Shown here: one piece after another, positions 50,301 through 60,886 of the stretch
Position numbering within the stretch: position 1 is the stretch's first letter
Layout: every line of letters starts with the position of its first letter
NCBI GenBank assembly: GCA_964017045.1
Contig: OZ024794.1
Coordinates: 31,724,315-31,788,314 of the forward strand
Reading direction: 5' to 3'
Source of the DNA: Omphiscola glabra
Lineage: Eukaryota; Mollusca; Gastropoda; Lymnaeidae
Length of the DNA: 64,000 nucleotides
The notes under the pieces: generated by a model
Told to the model about the DNA's origin: nothing
The model's input: the letters and a program-made list of their open reading frames with translations, nothing else
Databases searched by the model: none
Translations under genes and position numbers: made by a program

Positions 50301-53300
50301 CGCGAAACCTAAACTTAGTTTCTTTCTGAAAAGTTCACCAGAAACAGATTTCTAGCAAAAATTGAAATACATGTATTCGTTTTATTTAAATGCTCTCTTT
50401 TTTTTTTCTTTCTTTTTTTCCCCCCAAAGGTCTAAAGTGATGCTAAGAGATTCGAGGTCTTATTCACGTGGTTCTCAACTAAGTCTTATTCATCTAGATC
50501 TCAACTAAGTCTTATTCATTTAGTTCTCAACTAAGTCTTATTCATCTAGTTCTCAACTAAGTCATATTCATCTAGATCTCAACTAAGTCTTATTCATCTA
50601 GATCTCAACTAAGTCTTATTCATCTAGATCTCAACTAAGTCTTATTCATCTAGATCTCAACTAAGTCTTATTCATTTAGTTCTCAACTAAGTCTTATTCA
50701 CGTGGTTCTCAACTAAGTCTTATTCATCTAGATCTCAACTAAGTCTTATTCATTTAGTTCTCAACTAAGTCTTATTCATTTAGTTCTCAACAAATTTTTA
50801 TTCATCTAGATCTCAACTAAGTCTTATTCATTTAGTTCTCAACTAAGTCTTATTCATTTAGTTCTCAACTAAGTCTTATTCATTTAGTTCTCAACTAAGT
50901 CTTATTCATCTAGATCTCAACTAAGTCTTATTCATCTAGATCTCAACTAAGTCTTATTCATTTAGTTCTCAACTAAGTCTTATTCATTTAGTTCTCAACT
51001 AAGTCTTATTCATTTAGTTCTCAACTAAGTCTTATTCATCTAGTTCTCAACGTAGTGTGTCGTATAGATTATAACTGATCAATGGCAAGATATGGATCGT
51101 TGTTAAAAAATAATGGCTTATAATATGCTAGTCTCTAGGTACACATCGGTCAAAGCTATATTAAGTACAAGAAAGATAAGGCTGTGTAGATATAGCACTA
51201 AAGATAAGACTAAAATATTGGATTCAAATTCATTTACTTGAAATTGTTGAAAAAATCCGTAACAAAAACGAACAAAATAACATGGCAGTTTGATTATGAG
51301 TCACAAGGCCTTATCGATTAACAAACACATATTTAAATAAAAGATATTTTAAAATCCTTTCTATTAAATTCGCTTCTGTTTGTTGTTTTCTTTGTGGCGG
51401 TAAATTTTTTTGGAAGGTTGTTGACCCACTTCCTGTCATCCTATCGAGCTGAAACGTGGCACGTAGACGCGTTTCCAATGAAAAAGCAACAAATTCTTTC
51501 AAATTTTTCAGCTTCATTCCCAACGTCAACCCACACTATTAAGCTTTTACTGTTTTTTTAAGTGGAAGGTGAATCTAATATGATTTGTTCAATGGGTGCA
51601 TGTTTTGGTGTGGAGATTAATTGTGTAGCTGTTGCTATGCGCTTTGTATTTGTGACATATTTGGGTTTTAAAATAGTTTAGTCTATGAGGTTTTACATGC
51701 ATTAAATTTGAGAAAAGCGAATCCCATACCAAAAAATCAATTTCTACAATCACATAAATGATAAATCACGTAAAATTAAAAAAAAATTAAAAAATGCAAA
51801 CAAAAAATTTATACGAAAAACTTTGTGTTTCGGTTTTTTAAAAAAAAGTCCTCTACGTTCTTGGTAGCAATGCCTAAAAACAATAAATTTCAAGTCCATA
51901 ATTTTCTAAAAATTATCTTGTATATAAATCCCAGCGTTAAGATAATGTAAATAATAATTCCACACGAAACCCGCTAAGAGGTTTCACGAAGCCCGCTAAG
52001 AGGTTCCACGAAGCCCGCTAAGAGGTTCCACGAAGCCCGCTAAGAGGTTCCACAAAGCCCGCTAAGAGGTTCCACGAAGCCCGCTAAGAGGTTCCACGAA
52101 GCCCGCTAAGAGGTTTCACGAAGCCCGCTAAGAGGTTTCACGAAGCCCGCTAAGAGGTTCCACGAAGCCCGCTAAGAGGTTCCACGAAGCCCGCTAAGAG
52201 GTTCCACGAAGCCCGCTAAGAGGTTTCACGAAGCCCGCTAAGAGGTTCCACGAAGCCCGCTAAGAGGTTCCACGAAGCCCTCTAAGAGGTTCCATGAAGC
52301 CCGCTAAGAGGTTCCACGAAGCCCGCTAAGAGGTTCCACGAAGCCCGCTAAGAGGTTTCACGAAGCCCGCTAAGAGGTTTCACGAAGCCCGCTAAGAGGT
52401 TTCACGAAGCCCGCTAAGAGGTTTCACGAAGCCCGCTAAGAAGTTTCACGAAGCCCGCTAAGAGGTTTCACGAAGCCCGCTAAGAAGTTTCACGAAGCCC
52501 GCTAAGAAGTTTCACGAAGCCCGCTAAGAAGTTTCACGAAGCCCGCTAAGAAGTTTCACGAAGCCCGCTAAGAGGTTCCACGAAGCCCGCTAAGAGGTTC
52601 CACGAAGCCCGCTAAGAGGTTTCACGAAGCCCGCTAAGAAGTTTCACGAAGCCCGCTAAGAGGTTTCACGAAGCCCGCTAAGAGGTTCCACGAAGCCTGC
52701 TAAGAGGTTCCACGAAGCCCGCTAAGAGGTTCCACGAAGCCCGCTAAGAGGTTTCACGAAGCCCGCTAAGAGGTTTCACGAAGCCCGCTAAGAGGTTTCA
52801 CGAAGCCCGCTAAGAGGTTTCACGAAGCCCGCTAAGAGGTTCCACGAAGCCCGCTAAGAAGTTTCACGAAGCCCGCTAAGAGGTTCCACGAAGCCCGCTA
52901 AGAGGTTCCACGAAGCCCGCTAAGAGGTTTCACGAAGCCCGCTAAGAGGTTCCACGAAGCCCGCTAAGAGGTTTCACGAAGCCCGCTAAGAGGTTCCACG
53001 AAGCCCGCTAAGAGGTTTCACGAAGCCCGCTAAGAGGTTTCACGAAGCCCGCTAAGAGGTTTCACGAAGCCCGCTAAGAGGTTTCACGAAGCCCGCTAAG
53101 AAGTTTCAATGAAATATGTTTTACCGACCTTCCAGTACATTTAGCGGATGTGGTCCCTCCGTGTTTCTGTGACGTATCAGCGGTCATCTTAAAGCCATCG
53201 TTAAGCCAATTGCTGATGCCATTCTCAAAGCCAGGATTCTGCAGCAGCTCTGTGGCGCCGTGGACGCCCCACACACAGAAGGAGGCAAGGGCGACGTACA

Positions 53301-53316
53301 CCCTTAGCGGTAACAT
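36645..53316 (-). CDS. Secreted GH10 endo-1,4-beta-xylanase with PCSK9-like Cys-rich C-terminus
   Basis: Nineteen in-phase exons, 839 residues: 53316-53129, 49599-49448, 49232-49137, 48135-47979, 47637-47592, 46838-46683, 46177-46122, 45351-45214, 44585-44414, 43527-43417, 43066-42975, 42077-41957, 40157-39941, 39054-38825, 38393-38303, 38173-38045, 37579-37490, 37364-37185 and 36742-36645 (TGA). Order: signal peptide (1-20); CBM4/9-like module (about 22-180, ELLQNPGFENG start); GH10 domain (about 200-510); small domain (to about 567); three Cys-rich modules (about 590-839). GH10 marks: GHCMFW, WDVDNE (acid/base Glu339), FLNDYN, GVQSHF, ITELD (nucleophile Glu441) and IFWGFWD. The predicted reaction is hydrolysis of internal xylan beta-1,4 bonds outside the cell, probably in digestion. 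The tail repeats C-x-x-G...TGC, NxC and a CC pair, as in the PCSK9 C-terminal domain; no protease domain exists. Donor 38303/38302 (GTTAAA) is weak. Catalytic call is firm; tail homology is by pattern only. Confidence 0.94.
39151..39324. mobile_element. hAT-type MITE (CAGTGGCGTAA ends) in xylanase intron 13
   Basis: Starts CAGTGGCGTAAG at 39159 and ends TTACGCCACTG at 39317. Flanks GGCCTTAT and GGACTTAT match at 7 of 8 positions, with the final G shared. The interior contains two long G runs. It belongs with the elements at 60632-60821 and 47026-47187 by its termini. Confidence 0.7.
40320..41870 (+). mobile_element. LINE ORF2 3' fragment, interrupted by another LINE
   Basis: On the plus strand 40362-40586 encodes the end of a reverse transcriptase (ATFKYLGVIVNE, then RPVVTYASETWTL). 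The same protein resumes at 41493 (WERKLLRKINGP, then VWRIRTHQN) and decays through stops to about 41850, ending in TCGGCTGTAGCGCCAC and a (GATGAT) tail. It lies antisense in intron 12 of the xylanase gene. A similar 3' tail occurs near 22105-22138. Confidence 0.8.
40587..41484 (-). mobile_element. 5'-truncated LINE nested inside the plus-strand LINE
   Basis: The minus strand encodes the C-terminal part of a non-LTR reverse transcriptase: NLCFADDI-like and TYALRMTYDGL pieces, QISAEKTKMMTN, FKYLEAIVSEEG, LYACESWTLTAE, WYGHVTRKQGLAKEI and RWEDNIKEWTG, then a stop and a 3' tail ending in GATGATG. Residues are mostly intact for about 270 codons from 41422 to 40598. AAGCAGAT occurs at 40579-40586 and 41485-41492, an 8-bp target duplication. 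A second, shorter copy is at 48786-49041. Confidence 0.85.
42094..42362. repeat. 25-bp tandem repeat, xylanase intron 11
   Basis: About 11 imperfect copies of GATCTCATCATTCCCAGATC-type units, beginning 17 bp from the exon 12 boundary (42077), on the acceptor side of the intron in gene orientation. Many units contain AGATCT. Confidence 0.85.
44097..44375. repeat. GA-rich microsatellite with duplicated core, xylanase intron 9
   Basis: (GA)n tracts alternate with two near-identical segments of about 70 bp (about 44120-44190 and 44275-44340) that begin ATGTAGTGAAAATATGAAAG. It ends about 40 bp from the exon 9 donor at 44414/44413. The long Leu/Ser-rich minus-strand frame here is only repeat translation. 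Confidence 0.85.
44932..45142. mobile_element. hAT-type MITE, 195 bp, xylanase intron 8
   Basis: Left end CAGCAGTTCTCAAATAGTGG (44940 on). The complement of the right end reads AGTGGTTCTCAACCTTTC (to 45134). Subterminal GGGTCGCGACCC and GGGTCGCGGC are typical of a widespread hAT family. Flanks TTTTAAGG (44932-44939) and TTTTGAAG (45135-45142) match at 6 of 8 positions. Confidence 0.7.
46438..46740 (-). repeat. Tandem duplications of the exon 6 tail and donor, period 65 bp
   Basis: The 3' end of xylanase exon 6 with its splice donor (46683 upward) is repeated into the adjoining intron. Copy 1 (about 46618-46682) keeps CTGGTCCCCCTGTTATACGG, a GTAAGT donor at 46617-46612 and GGCCCAGTTGA. Copy 2 (about 46546-46610) is more diverged, and two shorter degraded copies reach 46438. 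In copy 1 the reading frame hits a stop. Plus-strand key words are TATTCTTGTAT and CGGCCACTTA. Confidence 0.85.
47026..47187. mobile_element. hAT-type MITE, xylanase intron 5
   Basis: The left end resembles CAGTGGCGTAGATAGGGTTG with changes (47026 on, TGAGTGGTGTAGATAGGG) and the right end reads CCCTTGTTTCGCCACTG (47171-47187). The interior has GTCACCCGAGGCG and CCGCCCCGGGCGG words characteristic of this family. No target duplication is readable. Confidence 0.5.
47300..47410. repeat. 19-bp tandem repeat, xylanase intron 5
   Basis: About five clean copies of TGAATACATGGAAACATGT, flanked by diverged units on both sides (about 47265-47465). Confidence 0.9.
48318..48498. mobile_element. Probable hAT-type MITE, xylanase intron 3
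   Basis: Contains AAGGCTGACTAGGCTGAAGC, GGGCCCA words and TTGGGCCCTGGCATGGGTTA. It ends near CCGCGCTG, and the left end is near CATGGCCGTAATACGC. The arrangement resembles hAT elements whose ends read CAGTGGCGGATTTA, but the termini are eroded. Confidence 0.45.
48786..49041 (-). mobile_element. Second copy of the nested-LINE family, xylanase intron 3
   Basis: The minus strand encodes WYGHVTRKQGLAKEI, TTRGGRRRGRQRKRWED and DNIKEWTGLKLGDAM, nearly the same as 40598-41005 but truncated at both ends. Its 3' end stops at CATCTGTGGC, short of the tail seen in the other copy. Confidence 0.85.
50456..51051. repeat. 26-bp minisatellite, about 23 copies, xylanase intron 1
   Basis: CTCAACT recurs every 26 bp (50474, 50500 and onward). 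Units of TCTCAACTAAGTCTTATTCA end in variants such as TCTAGA, TTTAGT and CGTGGT, and the order of variants suggests blockwise amplification. Confidence 0.95.
51963..53108. repeat. 22-bp minisatellite, about 52 copies, beside xylanase exon 1 donor
   Basis: Units of CACGAAGCCCGCTAAGAGGT plus two bases repeat with an exact 22-bp period for over 1.1 kb. Variation is mainly TTC/TTT and AGAGG/AGAAG. It ends about 20 bp from the exon 1 splice donor of the xylanase gene (exon ends at 53129), so the intron begins almost directly with this array. Confidence 0.95.
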
Positions 53317-53367
53317 ACTTGGTCGGAAACTTTCAAATAACTAAAATGGCTCGTCCCAGCACACGCT

Positions 53368-53378
53368 CTTTTTATTTA
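53368..53378 (-). promoter_or_regulatory. TATA-like element upstream of minus-strand xylanase
   Basis: On the minus strand TAAATAAAAAG lies 52 bp before the start codon at 53316. Its position matches that of the TATA box of the divergent partner, which supports both start choices. Confidence 0.45.
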
Positions 53379-54173
53379 CATTAGGCCAAGCGCTCTCAAA
53401 ATTTTCGTAAACGATACCAAATAAACTAACTTTTGAGATGTATGTACTTTCTCGTGAACATTTTGTAGTTCAGACTGGATGTATACATATGTCTCTGTCT
53501 TTGTGTTACATGTGTATTGATTATACCAACTACTTTATTACCATTAGTGATACATTTAGCCCAGTTTGAGAATCCCTGCAGAAGGTCGTGGAAGCATAAT
53601 AGTAAGGTAAGATATAATAGGTCAACTATGTTCTAGATGGGATTAGAGACAATATAAGGTGCTGACAGACACGGCAGTTGAAAGCAAAATCCACACCCGA
53701 GGCGAAACCTGAATTTAGGCGCCTTTTCCCCCAAAATAGTGTACCGAGACACCTATTCTGTAAGTCAGATGCCGATTTTGGCGCCTTCTGAAGATGGCGC
53801 ACGTTCGCCCCTTTCTCCGCCTTTCATTTTAGCACTGTTCTGATGCCAGACCACACTTTTTTGTCGGTGAAGGTTAGGTGTTAATTTTGGAAAAAACGAT
53901 TTGCTGATACAGTTCCTGATTTCATTGTAACGTTATGCGTTCCCGTGATATTTAAATAATTGATGGGTTTAGAGCAGAGCTTTTTCAGATGGCAAAAACA
54001 ACAACAACTACAACAGCAACAACAACAAAAAATCAATGGCATTAAGGATTTTCTGAAGGGACGCTTCCAGCAACGTTATCATGACCAAGGGTGGGGGGCC
54101 ACTTTTTCTCACTTGCGCGTGCCATCGGTTACATCACGTTAGGATGACGCCAACAGTTTATGTTTAGGAGGCC

Positions 54174-54323
54174 TTATTAGTACTGAGATGTAGATAGACA
54201 TAGTTGACAGACGGACGTCTGGAAGGTTGGGCAAAGAAGATGAGCGGCTTTATTAGTACTGAGATGTAGATAGACATAGTTCACAGACGGACGTCTGGAA
54301 GGTTGGGCAAGGAAGGTGGAGCC
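54174..54323 (+). repeat. 75-bp tandem duplication
   Basis: Two consecutive copies start TTATTAGTACTGAGATGTAG at 54174 and 54249 and share GACGGACGTCTGGAAGGTTG. They differ at only a few bases, so the duplication is recent. Confidence 0.9.
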
Positions 54324-54889
54324 GGGGGGGGGGGGGGCGCTCATACTTATCTGCTGTTCTCAACCTGATCAGCAATGCGGTCATTATAAAAAAATTGTTC
54401 AAAGCAAGTTAGAGCAAGATTAATATAAATTAATGCCAAAAATTACAACAATTTCATGAAGCCAAAGAATATTCCATCATTTTGATCCCACTATTCTGTA
54501 AGTTCTCTTGTCTTTCATTTAACTCGAATTTTCACACTGTAGTTAGTACCTGATTATTTCCCTTGTGAATTTCGAGCCTAATAATAATGAGCACAAATGG
54601 TTACACGCGAGTCCTACGCCGGGTCTGTCAACTTCTATGTCCTCAGGATTGGATCATTCAATCAAGTTCTTCCAATAATTCAATCATTTGTAACAATAAC
54701 AACTCAAGTCCTTTTCATAACTATATATAACTTTAATTATCAGGAAACACAAGGCACTCAGCTCTCTTCCCTAAGGTTCTACAACATCACTATTCAACAT
54801 CCTTTTGTCCAACCGCCGTCTACATTCCACTCCCTACACTACACTAAACTAATCCGTCACTTCCCCTACCCAAATTCTGGTTCTGGTTC

Positions 54890-55115
54890 GGTACGTTGCT
54901 GCATCCATATACTGGCATATGTGCAACGGTTGGGGAAGCGATGTTGCCAATCTAACGGCCCCTAGCAGATGCCAGGGCGGCCTTGAAGCTTTCGATCGTT
55001 GTCGAGTTCACGGCGGTATTGTCCAGGTTGTTCCAAGCAATTATGGTGCGTGGAAATACGTCATAACATTCACGCACAATATACAACGCTACACCTATAC
55101 TCTCTAACTCAACAT
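54890..55115 (-). mobile_element. LINE 3'-end remnant between the xylanase genes
   Basis: The minus strand reads DVFPRTIIAWNNLDN, then ESFKAALASAR and a stop. This is the usual end of Jockey/CR1-like reverse-transcriptase ORFs (FPRTI-x-x-WN-x-L ... F-x-x-x-L). The sequence at about 54610-54890 is probably its 3' UTR. Confidence 0.65.
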
Positions 55116-56587
55116 GATTTACTTACAAACATAACTACATTGATTTCATGCCCTTGACAGGGTCATTGTGTGAATGGTACAGAAATTTAAAACATTTTTT
55201 TTTCGTTGGAATATTGTTCGAGCGGAAGTTTTTTCGAAATGAATTAATGTGCCTCTGCAACAATAATAACGTGTATTAAAAGGTTATAACTTTTCCAATT
55301 TCTTACCAACTAAATATTATAAAAACAAACAAAGTTCAGTTTGTACAAATTTGTTTCGTACAAATTTCCGGACACGATGTGGGTTACCGTGTATGTTCAA
55401 AAGATCACTGTAGATTCCAAAATGGTCGTGAAAATCGTGTACAAACGATTTTAAAATAATTCCTGAAAATTCTTTTTTTTTTCTTTCAAAAACCATTTTA
55501 CCACATTTTTTTAAAAGCCTAAAATCTGGAATGGTTGGTTAGTTAAACAATAAGTGGACTAAGGATCGAACATAAAAAAACAACTTCTTTGGGGCATAAA
55601 GTTGTTTACAATGATAATATTGCTTATCTTCCGATGACTTGTACATAGTTACGTGAACATGATTTTAAACTATTTGAACATGGGTTCACCACACCAGTCA
55701 ATTGAGAGACTGTAAAGGGGAGGTGGGGGGAGCCGATCATTTTTATAATTACAACAAAAAAAAAATGTATGTGTGCGTTTGCTACTCCGACTGGTGTATA
55801 CTTATATTGTTTTTTAATAAGGGTCGGAGCTCTTGGTACAATCTGGCAAGTGAAATTTCGACTTATTGCTTTAGAACATTTGGGACATACGTTTTTGCGG
55901 GGGTGGAGGTGGATTGTTGCGCACGGGACTAAAAATTATTCTACGTCAAAAAAAAATCAAACCGCCCTGCGTCCTCTCTTGACTACAAAACATATTTCCC
56001 GCACCCATCGCGACTTAAAATGCTTATAAAAATGATAATAAGCCTGTTTTTCTGTGTCTTTCCGCGCTCTCTTGACACTGCTTCCTGCACACCCAGGGGG
56101 TGCGGCACACTCTGGTTAAGAACCACGGCCAAAATTAAACGCCAAACTTTACTTTTAATTATAATATTCTGGTGATTTATTTTTCATTTCTTTTTAATTA
56201 TAGAGTTTGTACGGTCGTATTTAAGTGCATAGTCTGTTTTTTAAATTTTTTATATAATTGGGGTAACATGTTTAACATCCAATAACAAAATGGCTGTTAT
56301 GAAATGAATTATTGTAACTTTATCAGTTAAAGTCAACAAGTGAGGTAGAGAATAATCCGGTCATCTTATAACAACGAAGGACTGTCAACTAACACTACAT
56401 TTTACAATTTGTGGTGTGGTCTTTATTTGATAGATTAATAGAAAGTAAAAATTAAATTTGAACTTTGACCCAGATTGTATTTTATTACCCGATAAGATAC
56501 GATTTTTTTGGCTTCTGAACTTTTCCTGCAGGCTTGCACTTTGGCTGCATAATCTCTAAACCCAAGCGATGACATTTTAAACGTCCA

Positions 56588-56593
56588 TATAAA
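56588..56593 (+). promoter_or_regulatory. TATA box of plus-strand xylanase
   Basis: TATAAA, 56 bp before the chosen start codon. A start of transcription about 30 bp downstream (near 56620) would exclude the in-frame ATG at 56598 and favours the start at 56649. Confidence 0.6.
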
Positions 56594-56648
56594 GCAGTTG
56601 TTTTTCTTCCATCAAAGTTTATTTATGAAATTTGGCTGTTTGGAGAGG

Positions 56649-59600
56649 ATGAGATTGAAATACTACTTAGCGGTAGCCACCATATTGGTGTGGGGTGCCC
56701 ACTCCGCCCCGGAACTGCTACCGAATCCTGGTTTTGAGGGTGGCCTCGCAAACTGGGTCCAGGCAGGTTTCACGATGACCGCCGATACGTCACAGCATCA
56801 TGGCGGCACAACTTCCGGCAAATGCACGGGAAGGTCAGTCTATTTAGATCGTCTGGAGGATTGTCTGTAGTACTATCTATGGGTCATTCTGTAGGACTGT
56901 CTGTGGGCCTATTGCTTAAAGGCCGGTAGGTAGGGTGCAAGACTGTCTGTAGGCCTATTGTTTAGAGGCCGGCAGGTAGGGTGTAGGGTTGTCATTAGGA
57001 CTATTGTTTAAAGGCCGGCAGGTAGGGTGCCGGACTGTCTGTAGGCCCATTGTTTAGAGTCGGCAGGTAGGGTGCTGGATTGTCATTAGGACTATTGTTT
57101 AAAGGCCGGCAGGTAGGGTGCAGGACTGTCTTTATGTCCTTGTTTATAGAAAATGAGAAGTTACCTCTTTTTTTGTAGCAACTGGACCCATAGGGTATTT
57201 TCTCAAAATAACTGCACCCGATTCAGTCCTAGTTATTTTATATTTCAACAGAACTCAAGCCTATCAGGGTCCAGCACAGATGGTTAACGTTAAACCTGGG
57301 GGCCGTTATGCGTTCAGTATTTACATTCGTTTAGTCAGTGACCTGCCAGGCACTATGTACCAGTCAGCTGGAGTCACTCTTGACTTAAAACGAAAGGACA
57401 ATGGTCAGTATTAATTATGCATAATGTTGTTTTTTTGGTTGGTTTTGATCTTTTTTTTGTGACGGTGGGGTGTTTGAGAGATCAAGAGAGGTCGATAATA
57501 TATTTGTGTTACAATCAGTGTGTTAAATTTTAAAGGCGTGTTCTTGTAGTGGTGTTTGAAGCGATGTGTGTAGTCTTGTTTGTTGTACGGCGCTCTCAAG
57601 ATGCCTTTTGGGGAGACATTATCAGCCGATAGTGCAACAGAACCCTTGAATCGATGATGGTTTTCTTGTGTTAGTTTTTTTTTTTCAAGTTTATTTGCAT
57701 TTAAAATTTGAACTGTTATATGTATAGAAAATGATTGCACCGTTCGTTTACTAATTCCTTTAAAAAAAAAAAGGCCAAGTGCTGATGTACAATAGTTTTC
57801 ATCGGACAATGTCATTTTTATTTACCCTCAACAGGAGCGGACGAATACATCCGTATAACTAGTCGACCATTCCTGACTGCTGCCGACGGATGGGTGCAGC
57901 TAGGGGCAGATTTTGTTGTTCCGAACCGAGGTAATCATATAAGATTTGTAAAAAAATTAATTGGTCTCTATTTATGATAATACTCCCTTCTCCCCTCTCT
58001 GTTTGCGCGTTTTTTAGTGGTCGGAAAATGTTCTCAAAGTCTTATTTTTTAAATTTTGTATCACTCAAATTCGTCTTGCAGGTAAACAATTAGATTGCTT
58101 TTGAAGTTGTTTTTAATTTTTTTGTTCATAATGAGAAAATATTATTGTCTTGTTTGATAACATTTTTGTTTTGGTTGAAATATTCAAAGCAAAGATCTTT
58201 CCAAACTAAATCAGATTTTTAATAAATATCAAAATCTGTCCATGTTCGTCTGTCCAAGAATACACCCAGGCTAAGATCTACGTCGAAGGATTGGCCCCGC
58301 ACGTCGACTTCTACGTGGATGACGCGTCGCTGACGGAAATAGCCGCAGACACGAATTGGAAGGCTGAGGCCAACAGCAGGATCGACTCTCTCAGGAAGAG
58401 CAACATTCACTTCAAGTGAGACGAGTCTATTAGATCTAATGGTGGAGACAATGTACCCGGGGTTATTTTTACAAACATTCACTTCATCTAATCTGAGACA
58501 GGATTTGGACCGGTTTAATTTCAAAATATGGTGGATTTAGAAAATTAAACGAAAACATTAAAGATTCATATACAAATCTAAACTCGGCTAATATTATCTT
58601 ACAAAATCCAACTCTTAACAAACAAATCATTACAAAGAGAAATCTTAACAATGCTCAGACGCGCTAAAAAAACGACAGCAAACAAAATTGACCCTCGGGG
58701 AGGGGGGGAGAGGGGGGGGGGGAATGAGATTCAACAATATCTTAAAATAATAAATGTAGAAATAATTCATATGAAAATAACACCAGATTTGATTTTGACT
58801 TTCATCAACAGTTTCAACGTAGCTTCAAACTTCAACGTCAACGACTTAAGAGTGCAGGTACGTCATGTTACATCATCCGGTATGATGATGTTTTTTTTAT
58901 TTTTTTTATTAGCTAAACAAAATTATTGCTTTTACAAAAAAACTTCTAAACGTTGATGTGCCATCTTCAGTAGAAGTCCCTGTAGGTCTTAAAGTCACAT
59001 TATTGGTAAACATAGTTTCTAATCTAATTTAAGTCTGAACAAAACAAAAATGGTTGTCCCGAGCGATTGAGGGGGGTGGGGGAGTGGGGGCGCTTTCCAA
59101 TCCTGAAACTCAAATTCTGAAATCTTCTGTCTTTTAAATATTATAAAAAATCGCTTTAGAAATCCTCTTTGGGCCTAATCTCTTTGTTCGAGTCTTAAAT
59201 TGCAATTCAGTTAGGTGCTCCTGTGCAATAAAAAAATTATCTGATTTTTTGCATGCAGCTATTGCGAAATCGTGTTTAGCTGTGCAAAATTTGTTTAGAG
59301 AGGACGTACAGCGAGGATGTCTACTGTGAAATATTTGTTTAGGGAGGACGTACAGCGAGGACGTCCACTGTGAAATATTTGTTGACTTGATGTTTCAAAA
59401 ATAGAATATTTCTTTGCGCAGTGTCAGAGAATTAAATTCCATTAATAGTAATCTTACATTCCATTGAATAGTAATCTTACATTCCATAGAATAGTAATCT
59501 TACATCCCATTGAATAGTAATCTTACTTTCCTTTTCATAGTAATCGTACATCCCATTAAATAGTAATCTTAAATGCCATTGAATAATAATCTTATATCCC

Positions 59601-60850
59601 ATTGAGTTGTTATCTTACATCCTCATGTTGATTTAGCTGTACTTCCATTGTTCAATCCATTGTTCATTCCATTGAATTGTAAAATCTTACATCTTGATGG
59701 TGATTTAGCTGTAACGCTTCCACCTCCCCTCCCATTTTTTAAAAGGCTTACTTCTGGCGCTAGTAGCTTTCCCATTTGTATCGGACATGCACTAACCCCT
59801 CCATTGTTGAATCTTGTGAGAAAAATTAAAAAAAAAAAAAAAATAATATTCTTGTTTTCCACTCGTCAGATTGACCACACCAAACATCTGTTCGCTTTCG
59901 GCACACAAGCGACCGCTGACTACATCGTGAGCCCCGATTACCGCCAGTTTCAGAACATCCTGTACCACATGTTTAACTGGGTCACCATACAGGAGTACAA
60001 GTGGCCATACAACAGGGGGACCAGGGTGAGTTTTAGCCGATATGTGAACCATAAAAAAATACTTTTACGTTAGAGTCTCTGTAGCACTTCTTCAAAGGGT
60101 GTTTTAATAATAATAATTTTTAAAAATTAACATTTTATCATCTTAACGTAATTTTTTTTTAGATAGTCGCTTAAAAAATTGATGTTAAAAATATCCTGTT
60201 CTTATGTTAAAAATGTTATGCTATTTATAGGAGCATCCAGATTTTTCAGTGGCAGTGGCGGCAACTGATGAACTTAGGAAACATGGGTAGGAAATGTTGC
60301 AGTATATTCGAAGATATGGTTAGGAAATGTAGCAGTATATTCAGTCAATATTTCTTCTAAGATTAATGCCTAGAAAGCCATTTTAAAATACTTGATTTAC
60401 CTTAGTTTTAAATGCGTTCTCAACGCAGTTTTAATTTATAATATCCATGGCACAGACTACATGTACGTGGTCACTGTATGTTCTGGGCAGTACCCGGAAA
60501 CCAGCCAAGCTATGCAACACCACTGACTGGTCAAGCCCTGAAAGATACAGTTGACCAACACATCAAGTACATCACTGGAATCACTAAGGGGAAGTAAGTC
60601 TGCGTTAATCATAAAAAACACACATTGTTACTAGTGGCGTAGCGAGCTTAACTCGTGCCACGGGCACAATACCTTTTTAGCGCCCCCCCCAATACCTTTT
60701 GAGCCCCTCCCCCCCTATTCGAAAACCATACAATATTATAGTAAAATATACCATTTGGCGCCCCTTTGTGAGTAGCGCCCGGGGCATGATGCCCCCCTTG
60801 CCCTCCCTCACTACGCCACTGATTGTTACGTCTCTTTTCAATGCAAAGAA

Positions 60851-60886
<36 letters not shown>

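Larger units (their letters stand above)
53317..56648. other. Shared upstream region of the head-to-head xylanase pair
   Basis: The 3.3-kb interval holds both presumed promoters, a 75-bp direct duplication (54174-54323), a LINE remnant on the minus strand (54890-55115), a short CAG/CAA-rich stretch near 53990-54030, a run of G near 54327, and an inverted hAT-like end at about 56128. I see no gene between the two start codons. Confidence 0.65.

Noticed and set aside
51963..53108. CRISPR-like array
   Set aside because: The 22-bp units are directly adjacent with no unique spacers and lie in a eukaryotic intron; it is a minisatellite. The same holds for the 26-bp array at 50456-51051.
53960..54142. 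Short frame with a polyglutamine tract
   Set aside because: A CAG/CAA-rich simple repeat in the intergenic interval; no supporting exon structure.
56598..56648. Upstream start codons for the second xylanase
   Set aside because: ATGs at 56598 and 56628 would place a hydrophilic prefix before the signal peptide, and the first lies only a few bases after the TATA box.
57411..57815. 134-codon minus-strand Lys/Asn-rich frame
   Set aside because: Lies in an AT-rich intron between exons 2 and 3 of the second xylanase and shows no protein-like pattern.
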